64,000 nt of DNA from Paenibacillus luteus (lineage in GTDB: Bacteria > Bacillota > Bacilli > Paenibacillales > Paenibacillaceae), in contig NZ_SKCD01000044.1 of NCBI RefSeq assembly GCF_006542765.1, positions 62,001-126,000 of the forward strand, written 5' to 3'. The number at the start of each line of letters is the position of its first letter. The first letter of the stretch is position 1. The notes beneath the pieces were generated by a model. It did no database searches. It was not told the DNA's origin and saw nothing but the letters and a program-made list of their open reading frames with translations. Below, in pieces: positions 43,585 to 51,440 of this stretch. A program made the position numbers and the translations under genes.

Positions 43585-43809
43585 TTATGCCCCTTTCGTT
43601 TGAGATGTATGAACCCAAAGATCATTGGGTTTACAATTTAAGGTGGTACATAACGCATCCAACGTGGCTGCTTTCATTTGTTTTGGATTACTTGTTAGCA
43701 GGGCACTAATAGATGGTGCTGACAGACTATAGTCTGCTTTCTCTCTTAAAAGCCGTGCTAATTCAACACCTGACCAAATTCCTCTTTCAGCCATTACTTG
43801 TCTCAACAT
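43585..43809 (-). CDS. Small XRE-type helix-turn-helix regulator
   Basis: A 74-aa DNA-binding protein with a Cro/CI-type helix-turn-helix: GVELARLLREKADYSLSAPSISALL and LDALCTTLNCKPNDLWVH. Proteins of this size occur as regulators of phage-derived or stress operons. It is immediately upstream of the deformylase gene, with which it is probably co-transcribed. The best ribosome site (AAAGGAG) lies 23 bases before the ATG, too far, so translation may begin at an unusual codon upstream. Confidence 0.8.
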   Translation of the reverse strand: MLRQVMAERGIWSGVELARLLREKADYSLSAPSISALLTSNPKQMKAATLDALCTTLNCKPNDLWVHTSQTKGA

Positions 43810-44076
43810 CCACTCTAATATTACAACCCACTCCTTTTACTGGAAATTATGTGCTGCTTAATAAATTTAGTTACTGCCTAAAAATATACTAACAAAAATT
43901 AAATAAGGATACAATAAAACTTTGGTTTGATTAATATCATCGTTGTCTTTGACTAGAGTTTTGAATTATTGATATAGGGAAATCCTCACTGATAATTACA
44001 GTGTACTAATAAATTCGTCAACGTCTCATTGACCAGACGGATGATGTGATTTAGTAAATGGGGAGGTATTATATAG

Positions 44077-44262
44077 ATAGAAATCAAAAATAAATTAGGG
44101 GAGCTTTTACTGATAAATAAAATAGATACAATTTGTGACATCACATATCGTCTAGCCTCGTTTGATATACCACAGAATCAAATAAAGAGTTCTGACGGAG
44201 AAGCCCCAGTAATTGATTATTGCCTTAAACATTTAGGAATTGGAAAAAAAGGCGATTCTTAA
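44077..44262 (+). pseudogene. Small frame with ATA where the start codon should be
   Basis: After GGGAGG (44061-44066) and ten bases, the frame reads ATA-GAA-ATC-AAA and continues for 61 codons (IEIKNKLGELLLINKIDTIC, later DYCLKHLGIGKKGDS) to TAA. A stop lies just before the ATA. The coding style is ordinary, so this looks like a small gene whose ATG has changed to ATA. The 510 bases between the XRE gene and the next frame hold nothing else I can support. Confidence 0.4.
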
Positions 44263-44319
44263 TAAAAGATTGTTTTATTTATAAAGCCTTCACGAAGCCA
44301 TTCATATCTTTGCTGACTC

Positions 44320-44940
44320 GTGGATTATGAATCCATATTAGCTCAGTACCGTATGATAAAATTATCGGGAAACTACCAACAGTACATGAAAATTAGGTGC
44401 GTGATTAAAATTCAAACGATTTATGTCAAAGTTAGACATTGGTTTTTTTGGTATGGAGTTTATGGCTTTTGCAACAAAAGCTGTAACGATGAAATTACAC
44501 TTTATTCTGATAAAGGGCAAAAAAAATTTTTGGGTTATTTTGAACTTACAACTGAGCAATCTCTAAAATATCTATTAAAAAATGATATGGATATTATTGG
44601 AGACGATAAAGATTATTGTGATGAAATTGAAGGGTTTATAAATGGAAAGCAAGATATTCATTATTTTTATATATATCCTAGAGATTCAGAAGTGGATTCC
44701 CTCTCCCGCCAGGTTTCTCATTTTGCTCCTACGAATATAGATGGGTATAAACCAGTCTATATTGATATGTGGACTAAATTATCTAAATCATGGGACATTG
44801 ATGAAATTAAGAAGAGTGTAAGAATGCTTGCAAAGGATTTTTTGTATTTGGATATAGAAAAAGTTGAACTGATTGATATTCCAAACTATGAAGAAACAAA
44901 ATTATCCTACGAACAAGATTATTTGCCTTACGTAAAGTAG
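44320..44940 (+). CDS. AT-rich hypothetical protein
   Basis: A 206-aa protein I do not recognise. It is rich in Lys, Asp, Tyr and Ile, with WFFWYGVYGF as an aromatic patch (about 43-52) and acidic middle and end regions. There is no signal peptide. The GTG start has no ribosome site; ATG 44353 is an alternative. It lies in a clearly more AT-rich stretch next to the start-less small frame, which hints at acquired DNA such as an immunity or defence orphan. That role is a guess. Confidence 0.5.
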   Translation: MDYESILAQYRMIKLSGNYQQYMKIRCVIKIQTIYVKVRHWFFWYGVYGFCNKSCNDEITLYSDKGQKKFLGYFELTTEQSLKYLLKNDMDIIGDDKDYCDEIEGFINGKQDIHYFYIYPRDSEVDSLSRQVSHFAPTNIDGYKPVYIDMWTKLSKSWDIDEIKKSVRMLAKDFLYLDIEKVELIDIPNYEETKLSYEQDYLPYVK

Positions 44941-45166
44941 TTTAACCGAAGCCAGAAGATCGTTCTGGAGAAACGAAGTGTTCGCCTTTGTAGCCGGATT
45001 CTTACCTTTAAATGTCTAAGTCAATCAAAGAATCTGGTTACAACCGCGATCGTAAAGAATGATCTACTCGCGCAGCGGCCAAAACGATAACTTCAGTTCA
45101 ACTCCCTTATATAGCTAGACACGTTATAGCAATTGAATGGCCACCTTCAACTAAGGAGCGATATTT

Positions 45167-46030
45167 ATGAACGTTGTGAAACCCTTGCCTTCCATAGCGG
45201 CGGGTTATCGTCATACCGCCTTGCTTAAAGCGGACGGCACGGTGACGGCTGTGGGCGATAATAAATATGGCCAATGTGATGTGAGCGGCTGGCGCGATAT
45301 TGTGGCAGTGGCAGCCGGTAATGCCCATACGGGTAATGCTCATACCATCGGGCTTAAAGCGGACGGAACGGTAGCGGCTGTGGGCTGGAATAAGCATGAC
45401 CAATGCGATGTAAGCAACTGGCGCGATATGGTGGGAGTAGCGGCGGGTTGGCGTCGTACCGTCGGGCTAAAAGCGGATGGTACAGTGGTTGCTGTGGGGC
45501 ATAATAAGGAAGGCGAATGCCATGTAAGTGACTGGCGTGATATGGTGGCGGTAGCGGCGGGTGACTGGCATACCGTCGGGCTTAAAGAGGACGGCACGGT
45601 GGTTGCTGTGGGTAATAATCGGTATGGCCAATGCAAAGTAAGCAACTGGAGCGACATTGTGGCGGTAGCGGCGGGATACCTTCATACCGCCTTGCTTAAA
45701 GCGGACGGCACGGTGGTTGCTGTTGGCCGAAATACGGAAGGCCAATGTGAGGTAAGCGGTTGGCACGGCATTGTAGCTATAGCGGCGGGTAGCCATCATA
45801 CCATCGGCCTGAAATCGGACGGTACAGTGGCGGTTGTGGGCTGGAACAAGCATGGCCAATGTGATGTAAGTAGCTGGCGAGATATTGTGGCGGTTGCGGC
45901 GGGTTGCACTCATACCGTGGGACTTCAATCGGATGGCAAGGTTGTTGCTGTGGGTAATAATGAATATGGCCAATGCGATGTCAGCGGCTGGAGCGGCATA
46001 CAGCTACCTAGCCATTTGTTTTCATTATAA
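45167..46030 (+). CDS. RCC1-repeat beta-propeller protein
   Basis: A 287-aa protein made almost wholly of seven RCC1 repeats of about 38 residues, each with the pattern DIVAVAAGxxHTxGLKADGT then VVAVGxNxxGQCDVSxW. Seven blades would close one propeller. No signal peptide and no other domain are seen. In bacteria such single-propeller proteins are uncharacterised and may bind a protein partner. The second repeat has a 15-base near-duplication (GNAHT twice). AAGGAG precedes the ATG. It is isolated from the clusters by AT-rich DNA; the 226 bases before it hold nothing I can call. Confidence 0.85.
   Translation: MNVVKPLPSIAAGYRHTALLKADGTVTAVGDNKYGQCDVSGWRDIVAVAAGNAHTGNAHTIGLKADGTVAAVGWNKHDQCDVSNWRDMVGVAAGWRRTVGLKADGTVVAVGHNKEGECHVSDWRDMVAVAAGDWHTVGLKEDGTVVAVGNNRYGQCKVSNWSDIVAVAAGYLHTALLKADGTVVAVGRNTEGQCEVSGWHGIVAIAAGSHHTIGLKSDGTVAVVGWNKHGQCDVSSWRDIVAVAAGCTHTVGLQSDGKVVAVGNNEYGQCDVSGWSGIQLPSHLFSL
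45185..46000 (+). repeat. Seven tandem ~114-base repeats inside the RCC1 gene
   Basis: Each unit of about 114 bases encodes one blade, with strong DNA similarity in the segments GTGGCGGTAGCGGCGGG and GGACGGCACGGTGG. The second unit is 15 bases longer. Such similarity favours copy-number change by recombination. Confidence 0.75.
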
Positions 46031-46037
46031 ATAACTG

Positions 46038-46066
46038 TTGACGAAGCAATTGTACCATGTTATCTT
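46038..46066 (+). promoter_or_regulatory. Sigma-A-like promoter of the neopullulanase gene
   Basis: TTGACG, a 17-base spacer and TATCTT lie just after the RCC1 stop. Confidence 0.6.
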
Positions 46067-46095
46067 TACTGTAATAAAAAGGCAATGTAACCTTT

Positions 46096-46133
46096 GGGTT
46101 CAACCTCGTATACACGGGGTTGGGCCCTTTTTG
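46096..46133 (+). terminator. Terminator-like hairpin in the neopullulanase leader
   Basis: GGGTTCAACC pairs with GGTTGGGCCC (small bulges) and runs into five T. It lies between the promoter and the gene, so it either ends the RCC1 transcript or acts as an attenuator. Confidence 0.5.
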
Positions 46134-46165
46134 CGTTGACCTGCGAAAAGGAGAATGAGCAGAAT

Positions 46166-47920
46166 ATGAATTTAGAAGCTGTTTATCATCGTGCAAAATT
46201 AAATTGGTCCTATGCGTATGACGATCGCACTCTTCATATCCGAATTCGGACGAAGAAAGCAGATATGAAGCAGATTACTCTTGTTTACGGCGATAAGTAT
46301 GATTGGAGCAAAGCGAACTCCGAAGTTCAAATGGTACGATTGGCCTCAGATGCCATGTTTGATTATTGGGAGGCGTCTGCTCAGCCGGCATTTCGTAGAG
46401 TGGTTTATTTTTTTGCCTTAAACGACGGTGAAAGCATGGTCTATTTCCAGGAGAGCGGATTTTTTGAAGTTCCGCCTGTCATTTTTTATGAAGGTCTGTT
46501 CGATTTTCCTTTTCTGAATCCCGTGGACGTTCATACTCCTCCAGCATGGGTGAAAAAAGCGGTATTTTATCAAATATTCCCTGAACGATTTGCAAACGGC
46601 GATTCAACTCTCGATCCCGATGGAACGGAGGATTGGGGAGGTACGCCGACCCCGCATAATTTCTTTGGCGGAGATCTGCAGGGCATCATCGATCATTTGG
46701 AATATCTAGCTTCGCTCGGGATAAATGCGATTTATTTGAATCCAGTCTTCGAGGGGACGACTAACCATAAATACGATACGCAGGATTACTTCAAGGTTGA
46801 TCCCCATTTTGGTACGAATGACAAATTAAAAGAGCTTGTGAAGGCTTGTCATAAGCGGGGAATACGAGTACTGCTTGACGCAGTATTCAATCATTGCGGC
46901 CATACGTTTAAACCTTTTGTCGATGTGATGGAGAATGGCCTTTCCTCTGCTTTTGCCGATTGGTTTCATATACGAGAATGGCCGCTAACGGTGAAGGACG
47001 GCGTTCCAACCTATGATACGTTTGGCTTCGAGCCAATCATGCCGAAATTGAACACGGAAAATGCTGAGGTGAAGGAATACTTGCTTAAGGTGGCAAAGTA
47101 TTGGATCGAAGAGGTCGAAATCGACGGGTGGAGACTTGATGTGGCGAATGAAGTCGATCATGCCTTCTGGCGCGAGTTCCGCAACACAGTGAAGGCGGTC
47201 AAACCGGATGCTTATATTTTGGGCGAAATTATGAATGATGCGCTGCCATGGCTGCTCGGGGATCAATTTGATGCTGTTATGAACTATCCGTTCACGAAGG
47301 CATGCTTGGACTTTTTTGCACATGATCGAATTGGAGCAGGGCAGCTTGCCAATAAACTCACCGGTCAAATCGTTGGTTACCCGAAGCAAGTGAATGAAGC
47401 TGCCTTTAACTTGCTCGGCAGCCATGATACGGCTCGTTTGCTCACCCTATGCGGGGGCAGTACAGAGAGGATGAAGCTTGCCACTTTGTTTCAGTTTACT
47501 TACCCAGGTGCACCTTGTATTTATTACGGTGATGAAATTGGTCTGAATGGAAAGCAAGATCCAGATAACCGTAAATGTATGGAATGGGATCCGCAGAAGC
47601 AAAACGGTGCATTGCTCGCCTTTTTTAAGCAGACGATCCGTTTGCGCCAGCAATATTCTGCGCTGCAAGACGGAGCGCTTACCTTTTTGCAAGACCAGGT
47701 GAACGATCGGAATTTAATTTACGAGCGCCGTGATGAACAGGATCAGTTCGTTATCCTTATTAACAATTCAGAGCATCGTTCTGCTTTCCGGTCAACCATT
47801 GCGGAAGGGGTTTGGACAGACTTGGTGTCTAATTCGCTAGTCATCACCTTAAAGGGTCAATTAAACTGGGATCTCCCGCCTTTCGGTTATGCGATATTGC
47901 ATAAAGAAGTTAACAGGTAA
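46166..47920 (+). CDS. GH13 neopullulanase/cyclomaltodextrinase-like protein
   Basis: A cytoplasmic alpha-amylase-family enzyme (584 aa). An N-terminal beta-sandwich (about 1-115) typical of cyclomaltodextrinases is followed by the barrel: DAVFNHCG (region I), MPKLNTEN (region V, an MPKLN signature of the neopullulanase group), GWRLDVANE (region II with the nucleophile Asp), ILGEI (region III with the acid Glu) and LLGSHDTARL (region IV). It breaks down maltodextrins, cyclodextrins or pullulan pieces. The ATG at 46166 has AAAGGAG 12 bases upstream; 24 residues of an earlier frame lack support. It ends in a very strong terminator. Confidence 0.92.
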   Translation: MNLEAVYHRAKLNWSYAYDDRTLHIRIRTKKADMKQITLVYGDKYDWSKANSEVQMVRLASDAMFDYWEASAQPAFRRVVYFFALNDGESMVYFQESGFFEVPPVIFYEGLFDFPFLNPVDVHTPPAWVKKAVFYQIFPERFANGDSTLDPDGTEDWGGTPTPHNFFGGDLQGIIDHLEYLASLGINAIYLNPVFEGTTNHKYDTQDYFKVDPHFGTNDKLKELVKACHKRGIRVLLDAVFNHCGHTFKPFVDVMENGLSSAFADWFHIREWPLTVKDGVPTYDTFGFEPIMPKLNTENAEVKEYLLKVAKYWIEEVEIDGWRLDVANEVDHAFWREFRNTVKAVKPDAYILGEIMNDALPWLLGDQFDAVMNYPFTKACLDFFAHDRIGAGQLANKLTGQIVGYPKQVNEAAFNLLGSHDTARLLTLCGGSTERMKLATLFQFTYPGAPCIYYGDEIGLNGKQDPDNRKCMEWDPQKQNGALLAFFKQTIRLRQQYSALQDGALTFLQDQVNDRNLIYERRDEQDQFVILINNSEHRSAFRSTIAEGVWTDLVSNSLVITLKGQLNWDLPPFGYAILHKEVNR

Positions 47921-47984
47921 TAAATGATGTATTACAAAAGGTTAAATCGATGCGAATCCTTCAAGACTTGGCTATGAAATGAAT

Positions 47985-48044
47985 AAAGATCGTCATACTC
48001 ATTGGACCACTGGGTCCAATGAGTGACGATCTTTGTTTGTTTTT
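47985..48044 (+). terminator. Strong rho-independent terminator
   Basis: AAAGATCGTCA with CTCATTGGACC pairs with GGTCCAATGAG and TGACGATCTTT, an almost unbroken stem of over 20 base pairs, then a T-rich tail. Confidence 0.9.
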
Positions 48045-48109
48045 ACTGCCTAAATTCGAGTAGGATTCTCTGTGATGACCCAATATAGATCGTTATAGTC
48101 ATCATAAGA

Positions 48110-48134
48110 CTATAAATGTAAGGGTGATCCATTA
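48110..48134 (+). promoter_or_regulatory. Shared operator-like motif (copy 1)
   Basis: CTATAAATGTAA, seven bases, CCATTA. It matches copies at 53070 and 57390. TATGAT (48150-48155) follows 16 bases after the last base of CCATTA. TATAGTC/GACTATA (inverted repeat) overlaps its left end. Likely target of the local YesN-type regulator. Confidence 0.6.
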
Positions 48135-48166
48135 TCTGCTCCAAATGAATATGATAACATTTTTAA

Positions 48167-48180
48167 TGTAAGCGGTATCA
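48167..48180. promoter_or_regulatory. CcpA cre site
   Basis: TGTAAGCGGTATCA matches TGWAANCGNTNWCA at all 14 positions. It lies just after the predicted transcription start of the beta-helix protein gene, so CcpA would block elongation or initiation. Confidence 0.75.
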
Positions 48181-48236
48181 TTTTGGAGTTCAAATCCATG
48201 GATACCTATAACATAATTTGAAGGGGCGAGAACAGG

Positions 48237-51200
48237 ATGAGAAGTAAGCTTACAGCATCATATTTTTATTATGTAATGGGTTTTAGTTTCATTGTAATGC
48301 TAGTTGTGTTGTTCAGCACACCTACCTCAGCGTATGCGGCTAATTATTACATAAGTAATAATGCCTGCAGCAATGAGAACACGGGGAACTCCGGAACGCT
48401 CACGGCTGGAAACGAAGGTCCGTGGTGTGATTTCACGAATGTGAATGCCAAGACATTTGCAGCAGGTGATACGATTTATCTTGAGCGGGGAGGCAGTTGG
48501 ACGCAAGAGTTCAAGCCTATTGGAGGGACGGGGACGTCAAGCAGTTGGATTGTTGTGGATGCCTACGGCACAGGTAATCGTCCTGTAATCCGCGGCAATA
48601 GCAATGCGACGGATAAAACATTGACGTTGATGAATGCTGATTTCTGGGAAGTTCGCAATTTGGAGTTCAGTCATGCAGGCATAGGACCGCAGTTTCTGTA
48701 CTCGACAACCGGCCATCAAGGTATTATTTTCCGAAACAATTATATCCACAGCATGGTAGGGGGCCCTAATGCCATCGCGATGCAAGTCCGAAGTGCTGAT
48801 ATCGCGGCTACTCCATCTTCAGGACAGTGGCTGGTGAAGGATGTAGAGATTTCGCATAACGAGATCGGTCCAACGACCTCTTATGGCATTGTTGTCATGC
48901 ATAATAACTCTGCAGCACCGACGAGCACATTCCAAAACGTACTAGTTAAAAACAACGAGTTGCATGACATTTCTGCCAAAGCTCTCGTATTTATGAGTAC
49001 AAAAAATTCGTATTGGATTGACAATCGGATAGACAAAGCTGCCAACGCCAATCAGAGTGGTGGAACGACGGCAAGCTTTCTATTCGGGACTCAGAATATG
49101 ACGATAGCCAATAATCTGTTCTTAAATACACCGGACACGGGTTCGACTGATCAATCCGCTATCGACAACGAAGGGAAAAATTACTCCAATAATTTTAGAG
49201 GCAATTATTTTGCTAATAATTATGGAGGAGCTTTGGAATGGCTGCTATGTAATTGTGTCGTTCCAGACAGGTTCGGTACTGATTTTAATAGCAACAACGA
49301 GGTGATAGGCAACACGTTTGTCCGTAATGGGGGAGGGGCCATTTGGGCAACGAGCGATACGGGGCAATCCACAGGAACAATTAAAGACAGCTTGTTCTTT
49401 GAGAATGAATTCATTATCGATGAAAGTAAATTTATCGAATGGTCGGAAATATCTAATAATGTTTCCATTCCAGCTGTTAGCAAAATCAATAATGCTGCTA
49501 ACGAATTCGGAGCGACGGGAACTACAGGAAACTGGTCGTATCAGCTATTCGACGGGAATAGCTACACGAGCTTGACCTATGATCTGGCTGAGAATTGGTA
49601 TGGGACTGCTGGCGGTCATATTTCACAGTTTAATCTAAGCGCATCCGATTCAGCGGACCATTGGATCTCTAACGCGTGGACTGCCCCGTATAATGGCGTA
49701 ATTAGTATCCGAGGGCAAGTATTTAAGAATGAAATCGGTGGTGACGGTGCACTAGCCCGCGTGACCAAGAACGGTCAAGTCATTTGGCCAGCCGCTAATG
49801 CTGCGCAGTTGATCGCATCCGACGATTTGGCAGGCTACGCGACGAATTTGGATGCGATCTCTGTTACTCAGAACGATGTTATACGGTTTGAGGTTAATAA
49901 TGGTGGAACCAGCGCAGTTCATGATGTGATCAGTTGGGCACCTACTGTAGCTTTTACGAGTGGTGGACATGATTCTGCAAGTGATTCCATGGTGCCTGGT
50001 GCCATTACAGATCTTGCGATAAGTTCAATTGATCATAACAAAGCGGTTTTAACTTGGACAGCATCAGGAAGAGATGGGGCTACAGGAACGGCGAATCGTT
50101 ATGATATCCGCTACTCGACCTCGCCGATTACAGACGCGAATTGGTCAAGTGCTACGAGATTAGGGAATAGACCATTTCCTGAATCTTCTGGAACTGTACA
50201 GACCGTTACCGTGCCTTTTTTAACGGCTGACAGCCTTTATTATTTTGCCATGAAAACAGTGAACGATATTCCTAATGAATCTCTCCTATCCAACGTTGCA
50301 AACGCTTCAACACTAGCAGATATTACTGAACTCGTTAATCCCGGGTTTGAAGATGGGATAGCGCCATGGGCAGCGCAAGGGGCGTCCATTGATGTGAGCA
50401 ATATCTATGCACATTCGGGGAATTATTCACTTTGGGCCTTTAATCGGACGGATACTTGGGCGGGAGCCAATCAAGACATTACAAGCTTACTGAATGTCAA
50501 TGGACAAGGATCGTATTCCTTTGGGGTATGGGCAAAGTACGCTGACAGCTCTGCTGGGGGATTCGTAACGCTTAATATTACGGACAGCGCGGGGTCACGA
50601 TGGTTCACGGCACCTATAACGATGATAAGCCATGAAAATTTCACAGAAATTATCGGTGTCGAAAATATTACATGGACAGGCACAGTTAGCAGCGCAATCA
50701 TGTACTTTCAGTCAGATGGTTCGCTGGAAGACGTCTATCTGGATGATTTCTTTGTTAACAAGGTTACGGAATCCAGCAATGAATCGACACTTGTGGGTGT
50801 TGATCAGATTTACAGCGGGGCACAATTTAGCCTGACGTACGGACTGAAAGATTTTAACGTGAATGGGTTTGAAAACATCTACGCGCAGGATCTGATTATT
50901 ACATTCGATCCTGCCAAGCTGGATTTTATCGATGCCATTTCTTTGAAGTCGGGATTTGCTGTGCTTAGCCGCCAGGTAGTTGAACCTGGGAAAGTAAGAG
51001 TCATTGCAGCAGCACAAGGGACGGGATTTGCACCTAACGGGGATTGGTTGAAATTTACGTTCAAAGCTAAGCCTTCGACTCAGATCATAGAAGCGGTCAC
51101 CGCCTTAAGCGATATTGTGGTTGCAAACAGTCAAGGAGATGAGTTTGAAGTGGATGGCATTTCTCATACGATTCAGATTCAAAAACGAGGAGACCTAAAC

Positions 51201-51368
51201 GCGGATAGCAGGATCAGTATAGGCGACCTTGCTATTGTAGGCTCCTATTATGGGAAAACATCCGCCGATGCGAACTGGAACAGTACGTATATGAAGGCAG
51301 ATTACAATCAAGACAATGTGATTGATATTGCGGATATGTCTGCTATTGCACAGCTAATATTAAACTGA
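48237..51368 (+). CDS. Secreted beta-helix protein with Fn3, CBM-like, cohesin and dockerin modules
   Basis: A 1043-aa exported protein. Order: signal peptide (to about 34, TSAYAAN), a parallel beta-helix with many NN/xNxI coils (~40-440) typical of pectate-lyase-like or polysaccharide-binding enzymes, a beta-sandwich (~440-570), an Fn3 domain (~590-680), a CBM-like jelly roll (~695-840, VNPGFEDGIAPWAAQG), a cohesin (~850-984, NIYAQDLIITFDPAKLDFI) and a dockerin (985-1043) with loops DLNADSRISIGDL and DYNQDNVIDIADM, both slightly degenerate. It shares the cohesin/dockerin arrangement with the 26.2-kb enzyme. The start has GGGGCG and AACAGG upstream. Its promoter has the shared motif and a perfect cre site. 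Confidence 0.8.
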   Translation: MRSKLTASYFYYVMGFSFIVMLVVLFSTPTSAYAANYYISNNACSNENTGNSGTLTAGNEGPWCDFTNVNAKTFAAGDTIYLERGGSWTQEFKPIGGTGTSSSWIVVDAYGTGNRPVIRGNSNATDKTLTLMNADFWEVRNLEFSHAGIGPQFLYSTTGHQGIIFRNNYIHSMVGGPNAIAMQVRSADIAATPSSGQWLVKDVEISHNEIGPTTSYGIVVMHNNSAAPTSTFQNVLVKNNELHDISAKALVFMSTKNSYWIDNRIDKAANANQSGGTTASFLFGTQNMTIANNLFLNTPDTGSTDQSAIDNEGKNYSNNFRGNYFANNYGGALEWLLCNCVVPDRFGTDFNSNNEVIGNTFVRNGGGAIWATSDTGQSTGTIKDSLFFENEFIIDESKFIEWSEISNNVSIPAVSKINNAANEFGATGTTGNWSYQLFDGNSYTSLTYDLAENWYGTAGGHISQFNLSASDSADHWISNAWTAPYNGVISIRGQVFKNEIGGDGALARVTKNGQVIWPAANAAQLIASDDLAGYATNLDAISVTQNDVIRFEVNNGGTSAVHDVISWAPTVAFTSGGHDSASDSMVPGAITDLAISSIDHNKAVLTWTASGRDGATGTANRYDIRYSTSPITDANWSSATRLGNRPFPESSGTVQTVTVPFLTADSLYYFAMKTVNDIPNESLLSNVANASTLADITELVNPGFEDGIAPWAAQGASIDVSNIYAHSGNYSLWAFNRTDTWAGANQDITSLLNVNGQGSYSFGVWAKYADSSAGGFVTLNITDSAGSRWFTAPITMISHENFTEIIGVENITWTGTVSSAIMYFQSDGSLEDVYLDDFFVNKVTESSNESTLVGVDQIYSGAQFSLTYGLKDFNVNGFENIYAQDLIITFDPAKLDFIDAISLKSGFAVLSRQVVEPGKVRVIAAAQGTGFAPNGDWLKFTFKAKPSTQIIEAVTALSDIVVANSQGDEFEVDGISHTIQIQKRGDLNADSRISIGDLAIVGSYYGKTSADANWNSTYMKADYNQDNVIDIADMSAIAQLILN

Positions 51369-51382
51369 GTAACGGAATAGAT

Positions 51383-51412
51383 GAGAGGGACAGCCGCGAT
51401 GCTGTCTCTCTC
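51383..51412 (+). other. Stem-loop between beta-helix and SLH-cohesin genes
   Basis: GAGAGGGACAGC pairs with GCTGTCTCTCTC over six bases and lacks a good T-run. It may lower expression of the second gene relative to the first. Confidence 0.5.
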
Positions 51413-51440
51413 GATTTCTATAAAAGGATGGGGTCCATTG

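Noticed and set aside
45107..45973. Long antisense open frames across the RCC1 gene
   Set aside because: They repeat in step with the RCC1 units and arise from its codon bias on the opposite strand.
45185..46000. Regular repeats as a CRISPR array
   Set aside because: Units of about 114 bases are contiguous and coding, with no spacers.
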